The position numbers were made by a program, and so were the translations under genes. Below are positions 12,286 to 24,800 of a DNA stretch of 64,000 bases, in pieces. The DNA lies in assembly GCA_932521025.1 (NCBI GenBank), contig OW051473.1, positions 868,001-932,000 on the forward strand, read 5' to 3'. Each line of letters starts with the position of its first letter. The first letter of the stretch is position 1. This DNA is from Oscheius onirici. Taxonomy: Eukaryota; Nematoda; Chromadorea; Rhabditida; Rhabditidae. Under the pieces are notes generated by a model, which was not told the origin of the DNA, made no database searches, and was given only the letters and a program-made list of their open reading frames with translations.

Positions 12286-12480
12286 AGGCAGTCAAAAAAG
12301 CTACATATATATTACAATCCTAATTTGGACGTGACAGACACCGTTGAAGAATTACGGTGCAAGAACATTTGTGATGGAATGGTGAAAGAAGAATGTGTAT
12401 CTGAAGATGTTGTTCAACTGAGAAAGCAAAAAGTAGGAAACAGAAAAATCCGTCCAAGCATTTTCTCAAGCTCCATGTGA
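12286..12480 (+). other. Orphan exon-like open frame
   Basis: A 64-codon frame with two cysteines in the pattern LRCKNICDGMVKEEC, ending in a stop; an acceptor-like GGCAG lies at its start. It has no usable Met and no recognised homology. It could be the last exon of a lost or unannotated gene, or chance. Confidence 0.2.
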
Positions 12481-12744
12481 ACCATTTTAGCAGCAAACGA
12501 GTGCACGCGTTCACTTTCGAAAAATGATCACAACTTTCAAAATACCGGAACTGTCACAAAGCACATTGTAGACTCGTCGTCATCTTCCTGTCACCGTTAC
12601 ACCATAGACCCCGCTCGGGTTATGTAAATTGCCCCTATAGAAGGCTCACCTCCTGGCTCATTCGACCTCACAGCAGCTTCCTGGGCGTTGTATCCGGTAC
12701 GGTCATTTCTATCCGATAAATTCCTTTGCAGTCTTTTCCGCAAA

Positions 12745-14882
12745 ATGTCCTCCGCTACTGACAGTAAAGCGTCAGACTCTGTCTTCTTCAAAAATCAGAC
12801 TCGCTTTGTCGTCCTCGTTCTTGTCACAGCCTGTCTCACCGTACAGATGAGCAACTCTCTTGCATTTTCCTTCACAGTCATCTGTATGGACGATGTAGCT
12901 GGGAACAATACAGAGCATTGGCTCTACTCTCCAGCCTACAGAAACGCTCTCTTCTCCGTCGTGGCCGTCGGCAGTATTTGTGGAACTTTACCCTTGATGA
13001 ACCTGTTGCACTCTTTTGGAATGAGGTTTGTATATCTGTCACTGTGTAACCATATTTAGAAAAACACTCTTCATGTACGGTCTCTGCAGTGGAATCTCCA
13101 CTCTTCTTTTTCCTGTAGCTGTCGAAATTGGCTTCTATGCGGTGATAGTCGCGCGCATCTTCCAAGGCCTCTCTCTTGGAATGCTGTTTTCTGCGACAGG
13201 AAGCATAGCCACAAGCTGGGCTCCTCTCAACGAAATGGGTACTTACATTGCTATGTTGTCTGCTCACATACAGGTTTTTGAGCTACAGTTTTTGATAATT
13301 AGAATTTTTAGCTGGCATCAATTATTACTATGCCCTTGGGTGGTTTCATGTGTGAGACACACAACTGGCGACTGCTTTACTATGTGCAGGGAACTTTCAC
13401 AATCCTGCTCTTCATTTTCTTCTTCTGGTTCTACGAGAACAGTCCTCAGAAGCACAGGTGAGTTCAGAGTACCGTCCGGGTGCCAGGAGTTCAATTCTAT
13501 TCCTGTTCTGATCTGCTGAATAGTCAAAATGGCAGATGGACTCGGTCAACACGATTCCGTGCTTTGTTGGTACCGGAAGAACTATAGCACACATTAAGAA
13601 TTAAAATCTAAAAGTAGTTAGAAGGAAAACTGGAATCGTCATCCACCAGCTTCTTTAGTTTTGAATTCTTCTTTCCAAAAGTCACGTTTCCGTTTCTCGT
13701 CAACTTATGCAACAGTTGCGATGACATGCCTAATCGTGCGAACCATGATCAATGATTTTCAGGAACGTCAGCACAAAAGAACTGTCTCGAATCTCCGAGA
13801 ACCGACTCGCGATCAAGGGAAAACAAGCAGTTCCTTACTTGGCTGTCATTAGCCACAGGAGCATTATCGGATGTCTGCTATCCAGCACAGGCAATTGTTT
13901 CGGATTTGTGATGCTGATGTACTACGGCCCGACATATATGAACAAGGTACTATCCTGTTCAGTTTTTACTTTGTTTTTAGGCTCTCGGTCTCGATCTGCG
14001 TTCTACCGGTTTCGCTACAGCTCTTCCTTACCTCTTGGCGGCCGGCGTGAAATTTATCGCCGGTCCTCTCTACGATAGAGCCACATTTCTCTCAGAGAAA
14101 TGTCGTTTTTTGCTTTTCGCATCCTTGTCTCAAGGATGCATGGTAATCTGCTTTGTGATTATTTCATTTGTGAGTGTACATGTCTAAACAGTGTCAACTG
14201 ATTCTTTAGACTGAAAACGCCCTAATTGCTCAAATAGCCTACACCTGGGCTATCGTATTCGCCGGACTGAATATTGTTGGAGGAATCAAATGTGCACAAC
14301 TGGTAAGTAGCAGCGGGTTAGTCAAACATCCGGCAAAACAGTTTTTGTTGACCAGCTGTACATCTGTACAAACTATAATACAAAACAGCTGCTTACTAAC
14401 GGGATCAACGCAATTTTTGAAAACAGTCACAAATATCTGAAAGACTAGCTAAACTTTGAGCTCAAACGTTTCTTTTCATTTGGGCATGTCTTTTTCAAAT
14501 TGGAAATAAGTTTTTAGTGATCTCATAGAAGATAAGCAGAAATGCGACCTGATAAAATGATCATGTTCTGGAGAAGCAAATGCTCAATGAACACTTTCAG
14601 GTGGCATGTCAGTATGTGCACTTTGTGATGGCAATGATGTCGATGCTTTGCAACTTGGTCACTCTTGCCTGTCCGGCTATTGTCACCATCCTATGTCCAG
14701 ACGAGACACCTGAGCAATGGGCTCGATTATTCCTCATTCTAGCAATAATTGTCAGCACCTTCAACGCGCCGTTCGTGTTTCTTTCATCGAGTGAGGCGGC
14801 AGAATGGACGAAGCCGGACTGGAAGAAGAATACGGTAGTGTACATAACTCCCGAAGAGAAAGCCGTAAAATCAGTATACTAA
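12745..14882 (+). CDS. SLC17-like major facilitator transporter
   Basis: Twelve-helix MFS protein resembling nematode members of the sodium-phosphate/vesicular anion (SLC17) family. The N-terminus (RFVVLVLVTACLTVQMSNSLAF then FTVICMDD) and the luminal stretch before SPAYRNALFSVVAVGSICG match the usual first loop and helix 2. Later blocks include IFQGLSLGMLFSATGSIATSWAP, GGFMCETHNWRLLYYVQG, and the helices up to LSSSEAAEWTKPDW, a typical SLC17 C-terminus. About seven short introns. The ATG at 12745 follows an acceptor-like TTTGCAG. An AATAAA begins at 14884, just after the stop. Substrate cannot be told from the sequence. Confidence 0.85.
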
Positions 14883-14920
14883 AAATAAAATATTTGACCA
14901 GTCTGTTTTGACTTGAAGAG

Positions 14921-14930
14921 CTTGTTTCAG
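14921..14930 (+). promoter_or_regulatory. Candidate trans-splice acceptor before the cationic peptide gene
   Basis: CTTGTTTCAG is a strong nematode acceptor, about 35 bases after the transporter's AATAAA and 53 bases before the peptide ATG. That is the layout expected inside a nematode operon. A TATA-like CATATAAG at 14946-14953 offers the alternative of an own promoter. Confidence 0.5.
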
Positions 14931-14983
14931 CGCAAACACAGCCTGCATATAAGGGTCACCAGACTGGGGTCCTTACCAGTGCA

Positions 14984-15261
14984 ATGAAGCTTTTTCTGAT
15001 GTTTGTTTTCCTCTGCTACTTGCTGGTTACCGTTCATGGATTTGTCGTCAAACAAGGTACTATTTTTAGGATTTTATCCATATCCAGAATACAGGAAATG
15101 ATCTAACTTCAACTGCTGGTAGCCCACAACAGCCACTGGTTCGTGTCAAGAGAGCCAAATTCTTCAAAAGATTCAAGAAATCATTTAAGAAGATAGGAAA
15201 TAAGATAGGAAAAGGATTGTCCGATAAACTTGTAGGCGGTGTGGTTGGTAGTATTGGATAA
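14984..15261 (+). CDS. Secreted cationic amphipathic peptide precursor, antimicrobial-peptide-like
   Basis: A 79-residue precursor in two exons. Exon 1 (14984-15056) encodes a signal peptide (MKLFLMFVFFLCYLLVTVHG). A 38-base intron with acceptor at 15094 is the one that keeps frame; nearer acceptors run into a stop. Exon 2 gives a short pro-region, then a dibasic site (RVKR), then a C-terminal peptide of about 35 residues. That peptide starts AKFFKRFKKSFKKIG and ends GGVVGSIG: a Lys/Phe-rich amphipathic helix with net charge about +9, then a Gly/Val-rich tail. Layout and composition resemble cecropins and other linear helical antimicrobial peptides, but I recognise no specific family. No cysteines. 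It follows the transporter on the same strand by about 100 bases. Confidence 0.75.
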
Positions 15262-18200
15262 ATTATTTCATGCTTTATGTTCGCTAAAAAATACAAGCAA
15301 GATAAGTGCTACGACATTGAACATATCTCTAAAGGACTATGATGTCTTAACAAAAAATGATTATTAGAAACAACCCATTCAAAAGGTGGCTCCAGAGATA
15401 CAAAAGAAGTCCAAAACACGGTCGTAAAACCTTCCTGTGTTAGACATCTTATGTTGTTTCCGCCAATATACCATGCAACTGTATACAGAGTTTTATAACG
15501 ATCATTTAAAGATCTCTGCAGTATATTGTTCAATCAGTTTTTCTCGTTTGTATTTATATTGCTAAAACATTTTTTGCAAAACATTTTGCGAAAAAAATCC
15601 AATTGTGTTCAACGGAGCTTGAAAAAGAAGCTCACCAAACTACTACTGAAAAACGTCTAGAACATGCGAAGACCTTAAACAAACAGGTATATCACTCTTC
15701 ATGTAGTTCTAACTGATTTTTTGCTTGATCATTAAGCGTAGTTTCATTTCAATAAAGCTAGACAGAAGTAGTCTTTCAGTTGTTAGAAAAGGGCACAAAA
15801 ATTATCGAGTTCAACCCGGGAGTACAAAAAATTAGCTCACACGCATTGCTACTAAATGTTTAATAGAACTCTTCAAAAATGTCACATGTTCGACCTCAGC
15901 TTCCTTCCTGGGTGCACACAACGGGCCCGTCACGACTTATTCGAAAAAGGATTGTGTAGGTTCATTTAATTAATGGCTGTTCGCTGTTGCGATTTTGCAG
16001 CTCCAAGAAAAAAACAAACATATTTTCTTTTTCGGGGTTTTTGTTCTATTCTTAAGATTTTGGAATTGAAACAGCCTCAACTATACAACCTTCTGTCCCG
16101 TGTGCCCAGAACATACCTAATTACAGGTTTTTTGGGGGTAAGATTTATTGCTTTCACGCTCACACGAGACATTTTTCACATACCTAGCTGAAAAAGGATA
16201 AATCGGACAGCTGCAAATATTTTTTTAGTACTCCGATCATAAAGAAGTCTTTTATGTTTAGGATATGATGAACTTTTTGTTAGACCTTTTCATAAACTTT
16301 CTCCTTCTATGTTATGTTACAACAGAAATCTTCTTTTACAATACATAATTACTTTGAAGGCAACAAACTTTTGTCACCTTTGCTTATCTATCCTATCAGT
16401 TCCAATGCAAGAAACAGCTCTCATTCCAGCTGGTCTCATGACCACTTTTAAGGCTCGTTTTCCCTAGATTCCTCAGAGAGCAGGCTAGCAATTTACAAGC
16501 TGTAGCTGACGTCTCTCCACCTCGTCATTATCATCCCCTGGGGCTCCAGAAAAAGCAATATTGGGGATGGGCTCAGGAAACGTTATTGAGTTCCGCGACT
16601 AGTGTTCATCATCATATTTACATCATAGTAGATTCCGTTTTTATCACAATTCTCATTTTTTATTATTCTCCATTCAGATACTGAAAGAATGCTGTTTTAC
16701 ACCGATTCGTTGCTTTTATTCCAAATGTTTCACTCTTTTTCACTCAAGATCTTCGTTCATTCCGGAATTTGAAAAGATTTCCTGTTAAACGATCCACTTT
16801 AAGTATTCAGTCCATTACCCTAAAGCGCTTCAGTTTTTTGCGCACCAAACGGCGCCAACCTCTGGCTCTCCGCCGGCAATTGCTCTCCATCTGTCCTTTT
16901 GAGTAAGTTCACTCTCTTCCCGTCTCCTTCCATCGGACCATTGATCTTTGCGCACGGGTTCCCATTTGCATAGCGGGGAACATTTGTTCATGTGTCCCCG
17001 TTTTTCCCTTCTCTTCTACCCGTGTGCTTCGTAAGAATTGCACATGAATGAGCAATGAATCAGACTCCCAGCAGGCATCTTGACACCTCTTTTAGATTTC
17101 CTCCTTCTCGTAAATATCTGTCTTCTCAAGCGAGTAATCATTCTTCCCAACTTTTTTAAACTGAAAAAAAGAGAAACAAGCATATTTTGCGAGACGCTAA
17201 TCGGGCATATGTCCGTTCCAGGCCACCGCGGTTAAATCCGATCTGTCAAATAAATCCGATGTGTCCCTGGTTAGCATTAGTCTAAATCTCCTATATTTAC
17301 TGGTTAGCTATTTAAAAGTTTTTTCATGTTCTACGAATTTCTATTGCGCTTTTGTAAAATTATTCGCTTTGGATCAAATTTTAACTTGCACTCTTTTAGA
17401 TAATGCAACAAAAAGGAGGAAAAAATCGAAAACCCGTTGTCATTATGTGTTATTATTGTAAAACTTTCGAATGCTTTACGAAATTATTGCTAGCAACAAA
17501 AGTTGTATAACAATTTGAAAACTTTAATGAGAACCGGATGCTGCACTGGATTGACTGCTAATTGTAAAGGCAGAAGAAAAAATTATAGCGCATTCGGTCT
17601 AAAACAGTAACTGGCAGGTGCAAATGACCATCCTGACGTCGCGCCCACACACGCACACACAAAAGGCTGACGTCACCTAATAATAATTGGAACAATGAGA
17701 ACGATCATGAGCCGGATTATGGTCGCGATCAGAGCCGGGGGAAAGAATAGAAAGTGTGGGGAGCTGTAGTCGTTTCTGTTCTAATTGAGCTCTATGCTTG
17801 TTTGCGCATGCCAGGCGATCGATTCGGCTTCGCCTGGCTGTCTATGGAGGGTCTCTGGCTGGCAGCATCAACAACCCTTTCACACCGAGCATCTTCTTAG
17901 AGAGAAAAAAATGAGAGCAATCCTCTCCCAGAGTGAATGTCCCATTTAATTGAATGACCTCTTTTTATATCACGCAGCCACAACCATTTTGTAGCCAGAC
18001 TACAACCGTTTAATTATGCAAGCCGTTCAAGAGGAAATTGCAGTTTTCATTTTTTAAACACATTTCTCTCATTCACCTTGTATCCGATTACCCAGGAAAC
18101 GGTGGTGAAATCTTATTGGAACTTTGCTGTTTTAGTCCCCTTTTTTGCTTATGAGACTGTCTTATGAGTTGCCCAAATACTTCTAAAGATTTTTTGAATT

Positions 18201-18852
18201 AACTTTGTTATTTTGAGCCGTTCACTAAAATCTGTGGGCGTGAGAAAGTTTCGTGCTGAAACAAAGACGTCAATCGACTATTACTCTTTTGAAAATTTTC
18301 TTGGAAGATATGATTCCGCTTGTTGCTTTCCTCTTCATTAATTTCCCCTTCAATTTCGTTTTCCAACTTGTAAATATTTGTCCTTGTTTTGTATTGTTCC
18401 TGCGTTGCTTAAAAATTGTTTATTCTGAACCGCTAGATCAAAAAACATTGTTCCCTCCTATCAAGCTGGAGCCGTTCTGCAACCTGACACCAATTTTGGT
18501 TGGGTGCCTTTGGTTCTCTCGAAGGAACATCTGTCTTCAAAAGATCCGGAAGATTAGTCAAAGCTTCGCTTGACCAGTTTTTTAGAACGTTTAGAAAGTT
18601 CAAATCAATCTTTTTTCTTAGCTGTGTTGTGAAATTTTCACAGCCTTTTTATGCTACGATTTCAGAGCGCTAGTATTCCTAAATATTATTAGATTTTCTT
18701 TTATCCACTTGCAACGTTCATTTTTAAACGTTAAGATTCCCGCACGTTCTAATTTTTTAAAGCCTTAACAAAAGTTTTCGATAATCTGCCACCTTTTTTT
18801 ACACATTTCAAAAGACTAAGTTTAATTTTCAGATGACCCCTATCGTGAATAG
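15262..18852. other. Long non-coding interval upstream of MADD
   Basis: No coding gene supported. Bases 16450-17060 are C-rich and of mixed composition. A short CA repeat lies at about 17645-17660, and 17810-17838 can fold (GCCAGGCG with CGCCTGGC). CRE-like sites occur at 17634 and 17668. An acceptor (TTTTCAG) at about 18832 just before the MADD start may be a trans-splice site, so this interval may contain the MADD promoter. Confidence 0.5.
17634..17675. promoter_or_regulatory. Pair of CREB/ATF-type sites
   Basis: A perfect palindromic CRE (TGACGTCA) at 17668-17675 and a near match (TGACGTCG) at 17634-17641, separated by a CA-rich stretch. They lie about 1.2 kb upstream of MADD, a neuronal gene in animals. 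Function is inference from the motif only. Confidence 0.4.
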
Positions 18853-21800
18853 ATGATCGAAAAAGATCCTCCAATTTGTCCTCGGCTCATTGACTATCTG
18901 GTCGTCGTCGGTAGAAGAAATCGAGCCAGGTATTTTTGAATACCTATTTGGATTTTGTTCATTGTGGAACAAATAGCAAAACAAAAATTTTTCCCCAAAA
19001 ATTGAAAAAACCCTTTCATTTTAAGAACAACCAGTCAAGCCGGCCTTGAAGGACATCCGCAAGTATGCTATCCGGAAATTTTAAGAAGGTCAGTTGATTA
19101 ATTGAGAATGTTTTCCCCAAAAGAAAGTGCAATACCGCATTGTTACCGAACAGACAATTCTTCTTACAGATATCCTACCGACGACCATAAAGACTTTCCT
19201 CTTCCCACAGATGTGACTGTCTTTTGTCAGCCTGAGGGCTGCACGACCCTGAGTGAGTACCGTAACCAGCTTCACAAGCATCCTATGCCTGTAATTCCGT
19301 TGCTTGAACGTCCAACATTGTTTCAATTAGTTCTACGCTATCTGGAATGCAGTGAGCTTTTCTCTTGAGTTTTATTTGGTTACTCTTTCTCGTGTAGTTT
19401 TTAGTTCTTCTCTCATTTTTCTGTGTCAAACTAATCCCACTTTACAGACTCAGGGGCGCAGCAAAGTCAAATCCGTGATCCTCAGTTTTTCGTGTTCATG
19501 CTGACTGAAAAAGATTCTGCAAAAATCAGATACGGAATCTGTCTGAATTTTTATCTCGCAATTGAGAGAAAGACCGGACTCAAGCCAAACGGTGTCCAGA
19601 GAAAAAGGTAGGGACAGCTTTGGGAATTTTCAAACAGAAACTTTTCAGTTCAAGAAGAGATCATTTTTACTCCTTGACAAGTCTCTGTCTCATTTCACAC
19701 CATCCCTTCGTCTCAATCTTCCACGACAACTTGATTCTGCTGAAGACACTGATAGACAGCTGTAACTTTCGAGCCCAAAACAACACTGGAATCAAGTTAG
19801 TTTCGAATTGTTCACAGTAAAAACAAAATCAGGGATGTGGTCTGGAACGTACTAACAGGACATTGGAACGATCCGATTCCGCCCGACGTTATGATTGAGA
19901 TCAAGCAGATCGAAACCTGGATACTGATGTTTTTAAGCTCACCAGTTCCTGTTCCCGGAAAGACTAAAGTTCAATTGGAGGTGAGTTAACAGGCTTACGA
20001 AAACAAAAAGATCTTTTACCGATTCCGGATTTCAAATTAATTGGGGCCATAAAAATTCGAATTTTTTCCTTTGAAGCGATAGAAATTCATAGAAAACAAA
20101 CTAATAACTTCGGCTTTACACGCCGTTGCGAAAAATAATATAAGGGGGCAAGGGAACAGTATTTCAAAGTAATTCTTTGATTACCAATGAAAACAAATTG
20201 TGAGCGCTACCTTTCTAGCAGCTTGTTTAAAGGAGCGATTTTAATGACCACTCCTTTGCTAAGGTTGATATGTTTATTGGTATTCTTGGAGCATAAAATC
20301 TTAGTGGTTGGCCAAAGCGAAACCAATCTGCTTGTTTTTGATATCGTAAACTTGGCAGTAGGTACGGATCCAGGTATCTCCGAGAATCCAGGATGGCGAA
20401 AAAGCACCGCCAGTCATTCCAAAGAAGGTAATGGAGCACTTGGTGTTTCCGGCAGAGATGTCGCTGACGACGTACTCGTGAGACGGTACAGTGTACTTTT
20501 GTCCGTTGATGGTGAAAACCATGTCCGGGAGCTTGTCCATCTGGCTGCAGTCGACTTCGTACTCCTGGTCAGTCTTCGAGAAGACGGCTCCAGTCTGCTT
20601 GACAATCTAAAAAAATAAGCCTATCCCGAACAAAATGTATATTACCTGAGCGAGAACTTCCTTGGGGCATCCGATCCAAGAGGTACCAGTATCAGAAATG
20701 GCCTGTTCCTTTGTGTTGAATTTGTAAGATCCCATGGAGAAACCATCCAGAGCAAATTGCCAGTAGGTTTCAGAAGTCAGAGGAACATAAGTGATTGTAG
20801 ATTGACAATGCTTGTTGTCAAATCCACCGTAGGTAATCTGTCCTCCGGGTCCACCCTGGCTGACGGGGTTGGCCTTGCGGTCCATCCAGACGGTGAAGAG
20901 CTGCTGGTCGAGTTGAGGAAGAACGTTCTGCATGGGAGGAACGACCTTGTCGACAGCGATGGAAGGCCAGCCGAGACCCATGATTCCGTCCATGGGGCTG
21001 AAGGCGAAGAAGGCAGCCAAGTGAGTGGCAACTCCGAACTCTTGGCTCTTGACGGTCAGTCCTCCGAAGTTCAGGACATCCTTTCCGAGGTGTCCAGAGC
21101 AAGCTCCAGTTCCGTACTCGATGGAGAACTTGCGGCTCTCAGTGACGAAAGTAGTAGACTTGGTGGTATCGAACTTGTCCTTGTTGAAGTTGGAGCTGGG
21201 AGCTCCGTTGCAGGCCTGAGTGTTGCATCCAGAGTCAATAACCCAGAGGTTGGAAGATCCAGTATCGGGAACAATCTCGAACTGCTGGGCTGAAAAAGTT
21301 TAATGATGAGCTTTTTCCACTTTCTCTGTCGTTTAAACTGCAAAAACATTGGCTCTTATTGCTTTTAAAAACTAAAATCTCGCAATGTCAGATCTTAAAA
21401 ATTTCTTGGAAATACATACGAGGTGTTCCGATTGTAATGTTTCCAAGGTAGATGTCATCCTGGAAGTCGTAGAAGGTCTGGGTTCCGGTGGCAAGGACCT
21501 GGGCACGGGAAAGTGCCAGAGACTCCTTGTAGGCCTCGTAGAGTCCAGCCCTGGAAAAAACGTAAAACTGTCCAATTTTCAAAACTTACTCTCTCAGCTT
21601 CTGTCTAAGAGAGAAACGCCTCGTCTTCATTGTGAAGATGCCAGCGGCGGCAAGCCCAACCAGGGCCAGGAAAAGGATGGTCCTCATACCTAAAAAGTGA
21701 AAATCAATGCATTTCGCAAAAGGGGGAAAGGACAGTGCGTAGTACATGAAAAGATAAAGATGGCCACGTTCTCGACCAGAAGTCGGCTTTTATCGGCTTC

Positions 21801-24800
21801 TAGACGGACCTGCCCACATGAGCACCCTATTACGAAGGGGGAACCGCTGATAACCGTAGCACAGATCGCGTCAGAGCCAAAGTGTCGTTGAAACAGTAAA
21901 AACTCGGAGTGGATCTTGTGTCGAAGTTGAAGAGTGAACGTGAGACGGAACTTTTAACATTGCAAAAGAGCAAAAATGGAATATGTACCTCCGATCAAAA
22001 ACAACTGACTGTTTAGATACTGTCCCACGCAGAAAAACTTACTCATTCAAAAATACTCTTCAACGAAACAAGAAACTATCCTGACCCGTACTGCATAATA
22101 TTACACTGCTACTGATTTAACATGGTATCATCTTCGTCCGTTTCTTACTTCTTGAACGTCTTTTAAAAAGAGTGTATTGCACGTTCTCAGAGACAGATCT
22201 TGGTTATCAGTACAAATCATTTAGGTCATAACCGGTTCTTTTATGATCTGCTGACAAATGATAGGCAAAAATGAATAGGCGTACTACGTCATACACAAGA
22301 CTTCATGTGCTAATCAGAGATTTTCTTCTGGAAGATGACAGTATGTAGCCCGAACAGCGATTAGTTCTGTGGAATATAAAAAACTGACGGAAAAGTACAT
22401 CCTATATAAATAATATACAGGCAAACAGAAATTTTCAGAGTGGTGCGCTTTTGGCTGCATATAGATAGATGAATTATGTGCTATTCAAAATCAGGCTGTA
22501 TCATTTTTTGTTCCGTTAAACCATTGTACTCTAGAAGTGTTTAATTATGACCAGGAAAAAATAGCAAAACGAACTAGGTCCAAGCCGGGTTCGAACCGGC
22601 GACCTTCTGCGTGTGAAGCAGACGTGATAACCACTACACTATTGGACCCCCGGCACTGCCATTTCGCAGGCAGTAGGTATTGCAGCGTAAAGGGGAATAG
22701 GGTTAATGCCAGTCACAGAGCATATTCATATCGCAACTTATCTTTTCAGGTGATGCCGCCAGAAATCATGCCAATGCTGGAATTTGCTCTTCCTGATCAC
22801 ACAAGATTCTCGCTGGTTGACTTTCCTCTTCATCTCCCCTTTGAGCTGTTGGGAATAGAAACGGCTCTAAAAGTTCTGACGGCTGTGATGTTAGAGTTTA
22901 AGGTAAAGCTTTGCTTGGCGAAATCAAACATTTTTTAGGTTGTTATTCAATCGAGAAATTACAATGCTGTCAGCATGTGTGTCCTCTCCTTTGTTCATCT
23001 TCTCTATCCTCTGGAGTACATGTTTCCGGTCATTCCTCTTCTACCAGCTTATATGCAGTCTGCCGAACAGGTATAAAATGTTGTCAGTCAGAAAATCGGT
23101 AGTTATAGCTCCTACTGGCTCCGACACCTTTTATAATCGGCGTGCCGGCATCATTCTTCGCACATAAAAGGATCAAGGATGTACCAAATGACGTAATCGT
23201 AGTGGATTTGGATACTTGTCAGCTCAGCGTTCCCGACGAGTTGTTCATTCCTGATATACCTGAACCGGAGTTCAGTACCTTGAAGGTGAGCAAGAGTTGA
23301 GGATTACAACAATGCAGTTTTCGTCTTCTTTGGGGTTTAGAGGCGTGTATTTTGCGTTTTTAGAAAAATGACAAAAAGACCTTAAAAAGATTGTTTTTTT
23401 CAGGTAAATCTGCAAGCTGCATTGACCCAAATGAGAGCTTCCTACAGTGACGTTAGGCGTGGAAGTCTTGAAGCCAGTATAGCATTGGATCCGGATAACG
23501 TGGACGTTGCATGTCGCGTTGCGATGGTGAGGAACCTCTTCACCTAGAGAAAACCAGCTTACAGATCAAATTCTTCAACTCTCCCAACGTTTTCGGAGAT
23601 TTCTCTGAGCATTCGAGAACACTGAGACTGTATCCTAGACCCGTCGTTGCTCTACAGTCGGAATCATTTTTGAGGAGTAGACCGAATTGCACGCAGTACA
23701 TAAGCGATCTCTGCAGGTGAAAAATACAAAAGTTTTTAATAAGCCCACTTTTCAGGAGCCAAGCTGTAGAATACTTTGCTGAATGCAGCCTTTCACCAAA
23801 AAATGAGACCTATGTGAGGGTACAGGCAGGAATTGAGGCTCCTGAGCAAGTTGGAGACAAGGCCAAATGGTTCAGCGAACAGCTGATGCCCGTTCATTTT
23901 ACTGTAAGTATTTTCAGCTGTAATTTTCTGAAAAGACGAGCATTCAGGTGTATCCTGATAATTCGACGCTTCATTTGGCCTTTTATGAATATCAAAGAGA
24001 GGGAAAGCAGCTTGTTGACTCCGACAGTGATGATGACGGTTCGAGATCGATGGCCAGTTCCAGCAGTATCGACGATCTTGTCTTCGACAGTCCCATGGAC
24101 GGTAGGGATCAGAAACGAGATACTTCTTATTATTTCTTACTTAACAGTTAGCCTAAGTCCATGAGATAATCGGGGTAATCAGGACTTGTTTGTTACGGAT
24201 TATAGGATGTGTTCTCGAATTCAAAAGTTTCAACTTTGTGGAATCCCTTTTTGTAGCTTGTTACCTGGGGAACCGCCTCTCAACAGAGCGTAGTTGATCT
24301 CGTCAGTCTCCCAGGCTCAGATTATTCGCTTGGGAAATGTCTCGACACAATCTAAAACTGGCAATTATTCCTATGTATCCGGAAAAGTTTAGATATTGCG
24401 GTTAGTTTACTAAACAGTTCCGTTAAACACAGCACACAGTTCCGCAGTGCTTTGGGTTAATAAATTGTATTGTAACCCGAGGAGACTGTTATACCCAGAT
24501 TTGGCCTTCCCGAGATTGTCTACATGAATGATTTTCAGAACAAAAAACCAAGCCTTTGGCTTGCGTAAACGACGTCTACAAAGAGCCGTTGACTTTGGAA
24601 CTTCCTCACAGCGACACCGTCGCTTCTATGGAGAGCTCAATAAGTAGCGGAAGGTAATTTCTCACAAATTCTCCTAACAATCTATGTTTACAGATCAAGC
24701 CCGGGCTCAACAATGTCGACCTCGGCAGTAGACAGTGAAGCAGATTTTGCTAGACTTGCTGAAAACTTGGCTTTAAAGTCAAATTCTAAAGGATCGTTTT

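Noticed and set aside
20757-21293. Long plus-strand frame of 178 codons
   Set aside because: It is the antisense of the aspartic protease; composition bias of the real gene keeps it open.
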